A stretch of 32,690 nucleotides of DNA, taken from the NCBI GenBank assembly GCA_021777035.1, contig JAIQZR010000188.1:1-32690 (forward strand), read 5' to 3'. A program made the translations under genes and the position numbers. Below the pieces are notes generated by a model, which worked only from the letters and a program-made list of their open reading frames with translations, was not told the origin of the DNA and did no database searches. How positions within the stretch are numbered: the first letter of the stretch is position 1; each line of letters begins with the position of its first letter. This document shows, piece after piece, positions 25,472-32,690 of this stretch. The DNA is from Candidatus Scalindua sp. (GTDB lineage Bacteria; Planctomycetota; Brocadiia; Brocadiales; Scalinduaceae).

Positions 25472-25892
25472 TTATTAACATTTTATACCCTCATAAGATA
25501 TTAATGTGCTAAAAAAAGTTGTGAGATTATAACTTCAAATAAGAAATAGATGATACAATGAGTTATTAGAAAAGTTGCAAAAATATGTAACAAAACAGGA
25601 GAATAATCGATCAGCAATTTAAAAAGAGGGCGGCCCAACGCTTTTGCCACTAAAATGCACAAAAAACACAAAGTTATCAACGCTTAAACGAGTTTTGAGA
25701 AAAGTGGTAAGGTGTTTGTTACAGACATGTATCACAAAAACAATAGATATGGTGTCCCCCGATTTAATTTTTGTGTAAACCATTGACTATAAATGATATC
25801 GCACTATTAACGATCAAGTATCGCTCAATTTAGATCTCACTTTCTTTTATTTCTTACATAATAATGAGATTGTTAAGTGGGCTTGTGAATTG

Positions 25893-26222
25893 TTAGCTTT
25901 CTTCTCCTGAACATGATCGCTTTTCTTGATTCCATAGAGTATTTAGATCGCGTGCCCCATGTATAAATCCAATTATGTAAATTGTATCTTCAGTTACTTG
26001 ATAGATCATCCGATAACTTCTCACATAAAGCTCTCGTATACTCGGATTGTTGAATTCAGGCACTATTCTACCTTGTTTGGCAAAATAAGCTAATGAACGT
26101 GCAGCATCTCTTACTTCACGAACAAATCCCGAAGCATAATATGTTGAATCTTTAGCAATATAGTCTGCAACTCCCTCTAAATCGTTATATGCGACATTCG
26201 TCCATTTTACTTTCCCAGCCAT
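25893..26222 (-). CDS. RelE/ParE-family toxin
   Basis: A 109-residue protein of the RelE/ParE superfamily. It has the N-terminal helices (VKWTNVAYNDLEGVADYIAK), the central RIVPEFNNPSIRELYVRSYR strand region, and the closing MIYQVTEDTIYIIGFIHGAR. The Arg-rich strand followed by the 'Y(R/Q)V..D.I.I..(I/V)..(G/H)(A/R)R' ending is typical. Whether it cuts mRNA (RelE) or blocks gyrase (ParE) cannot be read from the sequence; the ending resembles ParE. Its ATG at 26222 lies inside the antitoxin gene, overlapping by 16 bases, which indicates a coupled operon. Confidence 0.85.
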   Translation of the reverse strand: MAGKVKWTNVAYNDLEGVADYIAKDSTYYASGFVREVRDAARSLAYFAKQGRIVPEFNNPSIRELYVRSYRMIYQVTEDTIYIIGFIHGARDLNTLWNQEKRSCSGEES

Positions 26223-26395
26223 TTGGACATCCTTCGTTCAACTTCTTCTTGATCCAGTACATGGCCTTCCTCAATATCTTTCAATCCATGTCGAATTTTC
26301 TCCTGAACATAAATATGATACTGAATGTCTTCATAGGATGCATCATCAGGGATTTGATGAAGCATTTTTCGAACATCTTCTTTTGCTGTAATCAT
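26207..26395 (-). CDS. Antitoxin of the RelE/ParE-type pair
   Basis: A 62-residue acidic protein (IPDDASYEDIQYHIYVQEKI, then GHVLDQEEVERRMSKWL). The N-terminal 'L..IPDDAS.EDI.Y..YV..KI..GL.D...G' pattern is a recurrent antitoxin family that accompanies ParE/RelE toxins. It lacks an obvious DNA-binding domain, so autoregulation may need the complex. The ATG follows AGGAG by about 8 bases. The antitoxin-first order with a 16-base overlap is as expected. Confidence 0.85.
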   Translation of the reverse strand: MITAKEDVRKMLHQIPDDASYEDIQYHIYVQEKIRHGLKDIEEGHVLDQEEVERRMSKWLGK

Positions 26396-26537
26396 TTTCT
26401 ATCTCCTGAGTATTGATTATAATTGTTAAATCAATAATACCAATCCTATCTTATATTTTTCTGCTCATCAATTTTTACGGTTTGACTATATTGCCATAAT
26501 GAAATTATCATAGAAGTATGTCAAGTATATTCTGCTT

Positions 26538-27854
26538 TCAAGGCCCTCCAGTCTTCCTAGGATTCATCGCTACCATGTCTAGTCTCTCTGATTCCTTTTG
26601 AACATGTGCAAGTGTTGTGACGCCCCTATCTAATAGAGAGACCATAGTTATAATTACCCAAGCTACTATGAAAGAAAACTCTGCAAGTCGTATTTCGTCA
26701 ATATGAGTATACTCAGCGCGATGAACAACTTTTGATCTCAGTGCATAATAGTTCTTTATCTTCTTTTTTAGTTGCTCATAATCTCCATACTTTTCATGTG
26801 AATACCCACCAAAAACCAAGATGGATGATATTCCCCGTGCATTAAGTTCTGTTATCTCGTCCTCTCCAAGGGTAAAGAAACATTCTACGCAAGACCATAA
26901 CTTAATCCAGGCAGATGCGCATGAGAGGTCTTTTTGAGCTTCACCAATCCAGAAGAGAGATTTAACGATGGCCTCCTCCAGTTCATTCCTTTTTTGCTTG
27001 TCTATTAAATTGGCAAGCTTTTCAAAAAAGTATTCTGAGCCAAGGCGATTCAATCGATCCGAATCTAGTTTTAAGTCTTGTTTAGACTTAAAATATCGAG
27101 TAAATATAAGACTTTTTTCTGAATCTCCCCAACCAAAGCTACTTGCAGAACCGTATGCATGAGAGCAATTATTTATCAGGCGTATGTTTATCTTACGGAT
27201 AGCTGCATTATATAAAGCGCAAGAATACAGCCTTAGCACAGATAGCGACAGTTCGGCATTGTGATAAAATCTTTCTTGAGCAGCCGAACTACTACCTCTT
27301 TCAGTTCCAACAATAACCAAGCCGTTGCCGTATTCTTTTTCTATCACATCATTAGCGTTATCACTGACGTTGCTTATTCCAGAAATAAGCTTATGATTAT
27401 ATTCCTTTATTTCTTTGTTCCCAATTACAATGCTACCTATCTCACTTAATGAAAGTCCGTCTATCCTGCAGACAAATGTATAATTATCTATTTTTCTAAA
27501 AAGCAATACATCCAGAGGATTAATAAACTCTGCATCATCTGGGATAAGTTTGTTACTTAACCACCGTCCGATTTCAGAAGTCACTTCATGAAATACATCG
27601 TTATAATTTAGCATATTATTATATTTCTTAGTCTGATGGACAACGTCGCATATCCTTCGTAATGCAACTCTTCCATCTTGAGATAAATAGATATCATTTT
27701 TATTTGCCTTAAATTTGGGTGAAAAGAATCCAATCTCCTTTATCTCGTCAATCGTCTTAGGAAAAGATAGGCCTTTTAATGAAAAAATTAGGTCAATATC
27801 TACTCTAATGGATCTTTTCAGCTTTAGTGTCAATTCTTCGTAGAGAGTTATCAT
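26538..27854 (-). CDS. Apea-type HEPN domain protein, possible defence RNase
   Basis: A 438-residue protein with no signal peptide or membrane helix. The C-terminal ~140 residues resemble Apea-like HEPN domains: a helix with SLFWIGEAQKDLSCASAWIK, LWSCVECFFTLG, then ALRSKVVHRAEYTHID carrying an R-x4-H motif (Arg373, His378), the catalytic motif of HEPN ribonucleases. The N-terminal ~290 residues are not recognised; they contain a GTERGSSSAAQERFYHNAEL segment. It follows the class III cyclase gene in the same direction with a 188-base gap that holds a restriction-gene tail remnant. RNA cleavage triggered by a phage or nucleotide signal is plausible, not shown. There is no clear ribosome binding site before the ATG. 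Confidence 0.65.
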   Translation of the reverse strand: MITLYEELTLKLKRSIRVDIDLIFSLKGLSFPKTIDEIKEIGFFSPKFKANKNDIYLSQDGRVALRRICDVVHQTKKYNNMLNYNDVFHEVTSEIGRWLSNKLIPDDAEFINPLDVLLFRKIDNYTFVCRIDGLSLSEIGSIVIGNKEIKEYNHKLISGISNVSDNANDVIEKEYGNGLVIVGTERGSSSAAQERFYHNAELSLSVLRLYSCALYNAAIRKINIRLINNCSHAYGSASSFGWGDSEKSLIFTRYFKSKQDLKLDSDRLNRLGSEYFFEKLANLIDKQKRNELEEAIVKSLFWIGEAQKDLSCASAWIKLWSCVECFFTLGEDEITELNARGISSILVFGGYSHEKYGDYEQLKKKIKNYYALRSKVVHRAEYTHIDEIRLAEFSFIVAWVIITMVSLLDRGVTTLAHVQKESERLDMVAMNPRKTGGP

Positions 27855-27880
27855 TATTTAAAATCTAACTATTAATTCAT

Positions 27881-27960
27881 ATTACTCTTCAAGAAGGGTG
27901 TCATTTAAGGCTTAAACAGTCAAGTTGCTGACTCCACAATTTTAATTTATTCCTCAGTTA
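27881..27960 (-). repeat. 80-bp direct repeat, copy 1: relic of the type IIG gene 3' end
   Basis: It aligns without gaps to 29025-29104 at about 81% identity (15 mismatches by eye). The part at about 27925-27960 corresponds to the last codons of the restriction gene; read on the minus strand it gives SLTEE, then a stop, then IKIV. The rest matches the sequence just downstream of that gene. It lies upstream of the HEPN gene. The two copies bracket the cyclase gene. Confidence 0.8.
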
Positions 27961-28042
27961 AACTCTTGCTGGTTCAGGTTTGCAGCCTGGACCGAAACAT
28001 TTCTTGCTTGACAAACGGGAGCCTTATATGGGTTAGGCTTTT

Positions 28043-28996
28043 TTATAATTTAAATTCCGCATCATCTTTAATTTTAAAAATCTTGTATTTTTCTCTCTCG
28101 GAAGTTTTATACGGCCATTCTGAACCAGATTCAAATTCTTCAATTCCCTCACGATACATTGTGTGAAGAAGTTTTGCTGCGGTATGACCTAGTAGAATAT
28201 TGCCTGGTTCACCAGCGTTTTGAATTTTGGTGGCGATATTAATCACGCTACCAATTATGTCTTTTTGAGATTTTGAAAGTATGTTGCCAAGCTCAACAAT
28301 GTACGCTTCCCCCGAATCAATTCCTATTCTGATTTGTATTCTTGGTAAATTGTGTTTATCGAAAATGGGATTCAGACAATTGTATACCAATTTCCTTATA
28401 CACAAAGAACAATCTAGGGAAAGATCATTCATCCTGATTAGGCTCGGAGCTGGGAAATAGGCTAGTAATCCATCTCCAGTAAACTTTAAAATGTAACCCC
28501 TGAATTTGGGAATAATCCGGCTCATTTCATCAGTAAATATGGAAATAATTTTTAAAAATTTATCGTGTTCAATGCTATTTGCAAGTTCTGTGGATCTAGC
28601 AATATCAATTGAAACAATAGCAAATTCTAATGTGTTCAATTCTTGGACTGACAAAAATTCTTCGGATTTATCTACAAACTTATATTGATGTGGAGTTAAG
28701 CAGACTAATTCTTTTTCAATCTCTGGATATCGTTCTTTGATATAATCATCAATGTTTCCAATATCTTGTTTTTGAAGGTAAATTGGCTTTCTTTCAAGTT
28801 GCTTTACCATTTCACGGAGAAGCATTTCTTTTTCAAAGAGAAAATTGTCAAATTTATCAAGAAAATATATTTTTCCCTCAATTTTTTTTTCTTCGTATCG
28901 CCTTGGACTCGGCTTTAAAGCAACTCGTATCATGCCACTATTTTCATCCAACGATAATACTTTAACTTCAAAATCAAGTCGAAACTCAACATCCAT
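28043..28996 (-). CDS. Class III adenylate/guanylate cyclase-type protein
   Basis: A 317-residue soluble protein. Residues 1-~120 form an unrecognised N-terminal domain; ~123-275 are a class III cyclase catalytic domain. The metal-binding aspartates are Asp131 (IVSIDIARST) and Asp175 (LKFTGDGLLAYF). Lys171 and Asp246 (KDIIGS) occupy the base-selecting positions as in adenylate cyclases. The transition-state Asn253 is present, but the usual Arg four residues on is Lys257 (NIATKIQ). The product is probably a cyclic nucleotide monophosphate; cAMP is the default guess, and pyrimidine products as in Pycsar cyclases are possible. AAGGGAGA precedes the ATG. Its place between an HEPN protein and a restriction enzyme suggests a defence role. 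Confidence 0.85.
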   Translation of the reverse strand: MDVEFRLDFEVKVLSLDENSGMIRVALKPSPRRYEEKKIEGKIYFLDKFDNFLFEKEMLLREMVKQLERKPIYLQKQDIGNIDDYIKERYPEIEKELVCLTPHQYKFVDKSEEFLSVQELNTLEFAIVSIDIARSTELANSIEHDKFLKIISIFTDEMSRIIPKFRGYILKFTGDGLLAYFPAPSLIRMNDLSLDCSLCIRKLVYNCLNPIFDKHNLPRIQIRIGIDSGEAYIVELGNILSKSQKDIIGSVINIATKIQNAGEPGNILLGHTAAKLLHTMYREGIEEFESGSEWPYKTSEREKYKIFKIKDDAEFKL

Positions 28997-29024
28997 GGAA
29001 TTCTCCCTTGGTGCAACTATTTAT

Positions 29025-29104
29025 ATTACTTCTCAATAATGGTGTCATTTAAAGCTTAAACTGTCAAGTTCATCCCCCCACAATCTTAATTTCTTCCTCC
29101 GTCA
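29025..29104 (-). repeat. 80-bp direct repeat, copy 2: 3' end of the type IIG gene and flank
   Basis: This copy includes the real last codons and stop of the restriction gene (29070 onwards) and 45 bases beyond. The partner lies 1144 bases away at 27881-27960, on the other side of the cyclase gene. The arrangement is that of a cassette inserted with, or by recombination within, a duplicated gene end. Confidence 0.8.
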
Positions 29105-32081
29105 ATCCATACAATTCATAAACCAGTTCATCAATTTGCCTGTCAGTTGCTTCAATTTGACGGTTGAGGACTGTTTTCTGTTGTGGAAGTTTAGCTTGTG
29201 CTAATTGTTTGTGAAAGTCTAGCATCTGATCAACCAGGGCAACAGTCTGATCATGTTTCTTTTTTTGTAATTTATTAGTAAAATCAATTTTAAAAACAGG
29301 AATCTGGATTAAATATTGATATATGAATCTTAAGTATCCTCCTCTATAAGTTGATGAGATATTTCTATAGAAAAAGCTTACAAGCGAAGAATTCAGGATT
29401 CCTAAAAGATATTTATCATCACTAGAAATAATATAAGCTGTGTTTACACAATATTTGTTTCCTTCTAAATCAACCATAAAGTTGCCCCGCAACGAAATAT
29501 CTGGCAGAACTATTTTAGGCTTCCCAAATTCCTCAATATAATCACACGCCCTCAGTTCCCACCAATATTCACCTTTATCATACCGCTTTTTGGCAGCTTC
29601 AATAAATGGTGATAAATGATTCGCAACAGCCGGATAGTTTTTCTTGAACCAACTCCATGCATCACTGGTATTATTAGAACTTTTATTTGTCCAGCCTTTA
29701 GGCATCAAAATTAGATGTTGATTGCTGTTTAACGTCTGATATCGTTTTATATCACGTCCTAATAAGAAAGGCTTAATGATTTCCGCACTCTTTGGGTCTT
29801 CAGAAATAAGCCTATCTTTCATCTCCGTATCAATTACAAATGCCTTGTTAAGTCCAGTAAGAACACCTCTATAAATTTTTCCATTTACGTACTCTTTTAA
29901 TGGAATTCCTGATGATTTCAACTTGTTTAATAATGATATATTCCCTTCATCTACAAGTGACCATCCTTTGTCATCGAGATTGGTTAGTTTTACCGGATGG
30001 CAATTTTTACTCACATAATTTTGAAGACTATTGAATTCGAGAGTACTTACCTGTGCTGCTGTCAGGGTTGAGGCGGGAGTATCCTTGCTAATTATGATTA
30101 TACACGGATAAGTAGTGGCTTTCTGAAAAACAGGCAAATCGCCAAAGTCAGTAATCTCCATAATATGCTGCTGCTTCAGCCAGCATCGGAGTGGTTCACC
30201 ATAATTTGCCCGCATCCATTTATTGGCGACTATGTAACTGAACAGACCTTTATCCTTAAGCAGTGAGATACCTCGTTCAATGAAGTACGCATATAGATCG
30301 GCACTACCATGATATACCTTGTAATTGTTCTGGAAATAAGTCTTGAAATCTCCAATACTCTCTTGCCTGACATACGGTGGATTGCCAATTACCGCATCAA
30401 ACCCTCCGTCTTTCATGATTTCAGGAAACTCCTTATTCCAATCAAAGACATTGATGCGGAACATTTCGTCTTCATTGAGTAGAGTCATCTGTTTGCCGTG
30501 GTAAAAGTCAGGGCCAATGAGTGAATTTCCGCATTTGATGTTGTTGTGCAGGTCAGGCAATACTCGCTCTTGAAATAGTGAAAGTTGACGGCCTATCGTC
30601 TGTTCGTTCTCTCCTTCAAGTACCTTGAGCAGGAGTGAAAGTTTTGTTACCTCTACGGCCTGATGGTCAATATCCACTCCATAAATATTATTAAGAAGAA
30701 TGCGCTTCCGTTCATCGGTAGTAAGCCGCCATTCGCCGCCTGTTCCCTGATAAAGGCGCGGAGTCCGTCCCTTTGCCCATTTATGTGGGTCGTCATTCAC
30801 ATATTGATCAAGGTGCCAATCGAGCAGAAACTGATAGGCTCCAAGCAGAAATGAGCCTGAGCCGCACGCCGGGTCAAGAATCCTGAGCTTACTTACGCCG
30901 CCCTGCGGGCCTGGTTTTTTAGCATCTACCAATTTGCCGACTGTTTGTTTGACGATGTAATCTACGATGTAGGTAGGTGTATAGTAGACGCCGCCCGCCT
31001 TTTTTACTTCCGGTTTGTCCTCAACTATGGCACGGTGTGCAGAGGTAAGGCGAATGACCTTCCCAAGAAACTGTTCATAAACCTGGCCAAGTATATCAGC
31101 AGGGAGGACGGAGAATTCATAAGGGCTGTCCGGATAATAGAGATTATTGATGACGTCTTTCAGCGTTTTATCATCAATGGCCAAGTTTGGAGTGAGACTG
31201 TCGTGTATATCCTTGCGCTCTTTTTCTTCCTTAAAATGGAATAGACCTGAATTGTATTTGTCGTCAGCTTTACGAAAGAGTTGAAACAGTTGTTTGTAGA
31301 CATTGTTTCCGTCTTTCAATTCCATCAGCTTTCCATAGGGTTCAATCGCACGGGCTTCACAGATGCGGAGGAAAATTATTCTGTCAATAGTAGATTGAAC
31401 AGCGAAGTTAAGTTCCCGTTGACTCAGATCAGGATTTCTCAATGCGATATTCTTGGCAAAGAGATCGCGCCAGCGCTCAATCTCTTGTAAGAAAGCCGCA
31501 TCGACTTCCGTGGTACCACGCTTAGACTTTTTAGATTCAACATATTTGTCGAATGAACCTTTCAGGATTGCTTCACGAGAGAAGATGTTCGTAATCTCTT
31601 CCCATCGTTCAGCATATTCTGTGTAGGTCATATAAAGAATGCGGGAATGTGAAGACTTGTCCGTCTTGACCGGTTTGGCGCGGCAGTCATAGACGGCAAG
31701 CTCCTCAAAATCGGTAAGAATACTGAGAGGGAGTTTGGCGCTCCAGGCATAGCGGCGAATTTGATAGGCGGGGTGGATATCTTCCTTTATGTTTACTGAA
31801 GGCTTTTTGGCCTCCAAAAAAAATTTGCGCACACCTCCGATACGAAAACCATAGTCAGGGGCCTTTGTTGCCTGGCCTATCTTGATAGACTCCTCGTGGA
31901 CTACGTCTTTATATGCTTCGGCATAACCTTGTTTGTTGGCAATATCCCAGCCCAACTCTTCAAAGAATGGGTCAATGAACTCACGTCTGATCTGGGTTTC
32001 GTTATATCTGCCCTGTTTGTAGGCATCCAGATTGCGGTCAAACCGCTTTACAAGTTCGAGGATTTTCGTGGGTATTGTCAT
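29070..32081 (-). CDS. Single-chain type IIG restriction-modification enzyme
   Basis: A 1003-residue fused nuclease-methyltransferase. The N-terminal PD-(D/E)xK nuclease shows Asp76 (APDYGF) and Glu90-x-Lys92 (FFLEAKKPS). A helical linker follows, then an N6-adenine gamma-type methyltransferase with motif I ILDPACGSGSFLLG (~401-414) and motif IV NPPY (567-570, VIGNPPYVRQES). Beyond that is a TaqI/Eco57I-like target-recognition region (~770-950, for example LLGILNSSLVSFFYR and YRGGYLRFIYQYL) and a C-terminal coiled segment ending YGLTEEEIKIVGG. One protein would both methylate and cut, so no separate subunits are needed; the recognition sequence is unknown. All key residues are present. It is the first gene of the minus-strand defence set; the ATG at 32081 has only a weak A-rich leader. 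Confidence 0.92.
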   Translation of the reverse strand: MTIPTKILELVKRFDRNLDAYKQGRYNETQIRREFIDPFFEELGWDIANKQGYAEAYKDVVHEESIKIGQATKAPDYGFRIGGVRKFFLEAKKPSVNIKEDIHPAYQIRRYAWSAKLPLSILTDFEELAVYDCRAKPVKTDKSSHSRILYMTYTEYAERWEEITNIFSREAILKGSFDKYVESKKSKRGTTEVDAAFLQEIERWRDLFAKNIALRNPDLSQRELNFAVQSTIDRIIFLRICEARAIEPYGKLMELKDGNNVYKQLFQLFRKADDKYNSGLFHFKEEKERKDIHDSLTPNLAIDDKTLKDVINNLYYPDSPYEFSVLPADILGQVYEQFLGKVIRLTSAHRAIVEDKPEVKKAGGVYYTPTYIVDYIVKQTVGKLVDAKKPGPQGGVSKLRILDPACGSGSFLLGAYQFLLDWHLDQYVNDDPHKWAKGRTPRLYQGTGGEWRLTTDERKRILLNNIYGVDIDHQAVEVTKLSLLLKVLEGENEQTIGRQLSLFQERVLPDLHNNIKCGNSLIGPDFYHGKQMTLLNEDEMFRINVFDWNKEFPEIMKDGGFDAVIGNPPYVRQESIGDFKTYFQNNYKVYHGSADLYAYFIERGISLLKDKGLFSYIVANKWMRANYGEPLRCWLKQQHIMEITDFGDLPVFQKATTYPCIIIISKDTPASTLTAAQVSTLEFNSLQNYVSKNCHPVKLTNLDDKGWSLVDEGNISLLNKLKSSGIPLKEYVNGKIYRGVLTGLNKAFVIDTEMKDRLISEDPKSAEIIKPFLLGRDIKRYQTLNSNQHLILMPKGWTNKSSNNTSDAWSWFKKNYPAVANHLSPFIEAAKKRYDKGEYWWELRACDYIEEFGKPKIVLPDISLRGNFMVDLEGNKYCVNTAYIISSDDKYLLGILNSSLVSFFYRNISSTYRGGYLRFIYQYLIQIPVFKIDFTNKLQKKKHDQTVALVDQMLDFHKQLAQAKLPQQKTVLNRQIEATDRQIDELVYELYGLTEEEIKIVGG

Positions 32082-32488
32082 CTTTTTTATGTTTATTTAA
32101 ATTACTAATCCTCACACAAAGACACGAAGGCACAAAGATTGACTTTATTTGAGTTCTCCGTTTATAATTCTTGTTATGGAATAAAAGAAAATTTCACACA
32201 GAGACGCCGAGATCACTAAGAAAACGGAATTTAAAAATAAAAAAAGATAATAGTTTTTACCCTTTGCCCCGCTGAGCGTGGCTTTGTGTGATTAATTTTT
32301 TTTAATATTTTACTCTTTTGGTGGAGATTCTGCAATTGTCCATTCAAGTTATTTTAGTCTTGATTACAGATGTACATTGTTTTAGCATGTACGGCATTCA
32401 GAGGCTATGTATTAACGATAGTACATGGTTTATGTATAAAGATGGGAGAGAGTGCGTAAAAGTATTATGACAACACATTGATTAAGTC
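32082..32488. other. Non-coding region with CACAAAG-type repeats
   Basis: Copies of a purine-rich repeat occur at 32113-32137 (CACACAAAGACACGAAGGCA), 32195-32220 (CACACAGAGACGCCGAGATC) and, inverted, 32260-32290. The last two could pair. Beyond the gene stub, a further copy lies at 32627-32653 (CACGCAAAGCCGCAAAGATC). Such sequences are widespread dispersed repeats in many bacteria. No promoter for the restriction gene is convincing. Confidence 0.6.
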
Positions 32489-32587
32489 ATGACAGATGAA
32501 GATATCAGATGGAAACAGAGGTTTCAGAATTTTGAAAAAGCCTGTAATAAACTTGATCATATAGGAATTTCCTTTTTAAGTCTTTAG
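32489..32587 (+). pseudogene. Stub of an HI0074-type nucleotidyltransferase partner gene
   Basis: An ATG frame of 32 codons gives TDEDIRWKQRFQNFEKACNK and then LDHIG before a stop. The start 'D.RW.QRF.NF.KA...L' is the typical N terminus of HI0074-family substrate-binding proteins, which pair with minimal nucleotidyltransferases as MNT/HEPN-type toxin-antitoxin systems and are normally about 130-140 residues long. The rest of the gene is absent and is replaced by a CACGCAAAG-type repeat, so this is a broken remnant. No nucleotidyltransferase gene is visible in the window. Confidence 0.55.
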
Positions 32588-32690
32588 CTTAAAATCTGTT
32601 ATAACAAAAACAAAAAACCGTATCCTCACGCAAAGCCGCAAAGATCGCAAAGGATAAAACTGCCGAGAAAATATACGAATATTTATGAGC

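Larger units (their letters stand above)
25215..25892. other. Non-coding region between FISUMP and toxin genes
   Basis: About 680 A+T-rich bases without a credible gene. It holds a run of ten G (25276-25285) and two related palindromes (25335-25356 and 25457-25471). No terminator of standard form is visible for either flanking gene. Confidence 0.5.

Noticed and set aside
28021..28046. Hairpin AGCCT/AGGCT followed by TTTTTT as a terminator of the cyclase gene
   Set aside because: The T-tract lies on the plus strand, the wrong direction for the minus-strand gene, and the stem is only five base pairs.
32082..32690. Promoter for the restriction gene in the CACAAAG repeats
   Set aside because: No -35/-10 pair with acceptable spacing could be found on the minus strand.

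Overview
The window is a low-GC, gene-dense bacterial chromosome fragment. It carries housekeeping genes, a large sensory cluster, an unusual member of the quinol nitric oxide reductase family, and a defence/addiction region at the right end. The many TPR, GAF and PAS proteins, the PPDK, and the abundant dispersed palindromic repeats would suit an anaerobic nitrogen-cycling bacterium. I think of the anammox Planctomycetota (Ca. Scalindua/Brocadiales), but this is inference from general character. There is no rRNA or marker gene here to prove it.

Layout. 1-5580 (minus strand): pyruvate phosphate dikinase, then a large TPR protein whose ATG directly follows the ppdK stop, a small addiction-module-like protein, and the start of a DUF1640-like coiled-coil protein that runs off the left edge. 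5811-8399 (plus): a sigma70-like promoter, purH, an MltA-like lipoprotein and a strong hairpin. 8551-10332: a decayed region with a small orphan ORF, a DUF2335 gene cut short by a dispersed repeat, a textbook MerR-type operator/promoter with no adjacent target, a GCACAC-type microsatellite, a MerR regulator, and two copies of a palindromic element. 10651-19624: two closely related membrane histidine kinases, a double-receiver protein, and a 1396-residue REC/PAS/GAF/HD-GYP protein. Together they look like one phosphorelay ending in cyclic-di-GMP hydrolysis.

19625-20514 is almost entirely repeats. Directly behind them, 20515-22836 encodes a qNOR-family protein in which one FeB histidine is Asn (HH to HN), the glutamate of the SALEVVPL-like motif is Gln, and two proposed quinol-site acids are Gly. 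As I recall the literature, this is the pattern of nitric oxide dismutase (NOD), the proposed enzyme that turns 2 NO into N2 and O2. It is the most interesting object in the window. It is followed by a SemiSWEET and a secreted collagen-like/FISUMP protein.

25893-32690 (minus) is a defence-like island: a ParE/RelE toxin-antitoxin pair, an Apea-type HEPN protein with an RxxxxH motif, a class III nucleotide cyclase, and a single-chain type IIG restriction-modification enzyme. The last recognisable piece is a stub of an HI0074-type gene. The cyclase gene is bracketed by an 80-bp imperfect direct repeat that includes the 3' end of the restriction gene, so it looks like an inserted cassette. Cyclase plus HEPN could be a cyclic-nucleotide-triggered abortive infection module; that is a hypothesis. 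No tRNA, rRNA, CRISPR array or complete insertion sequence was seen.
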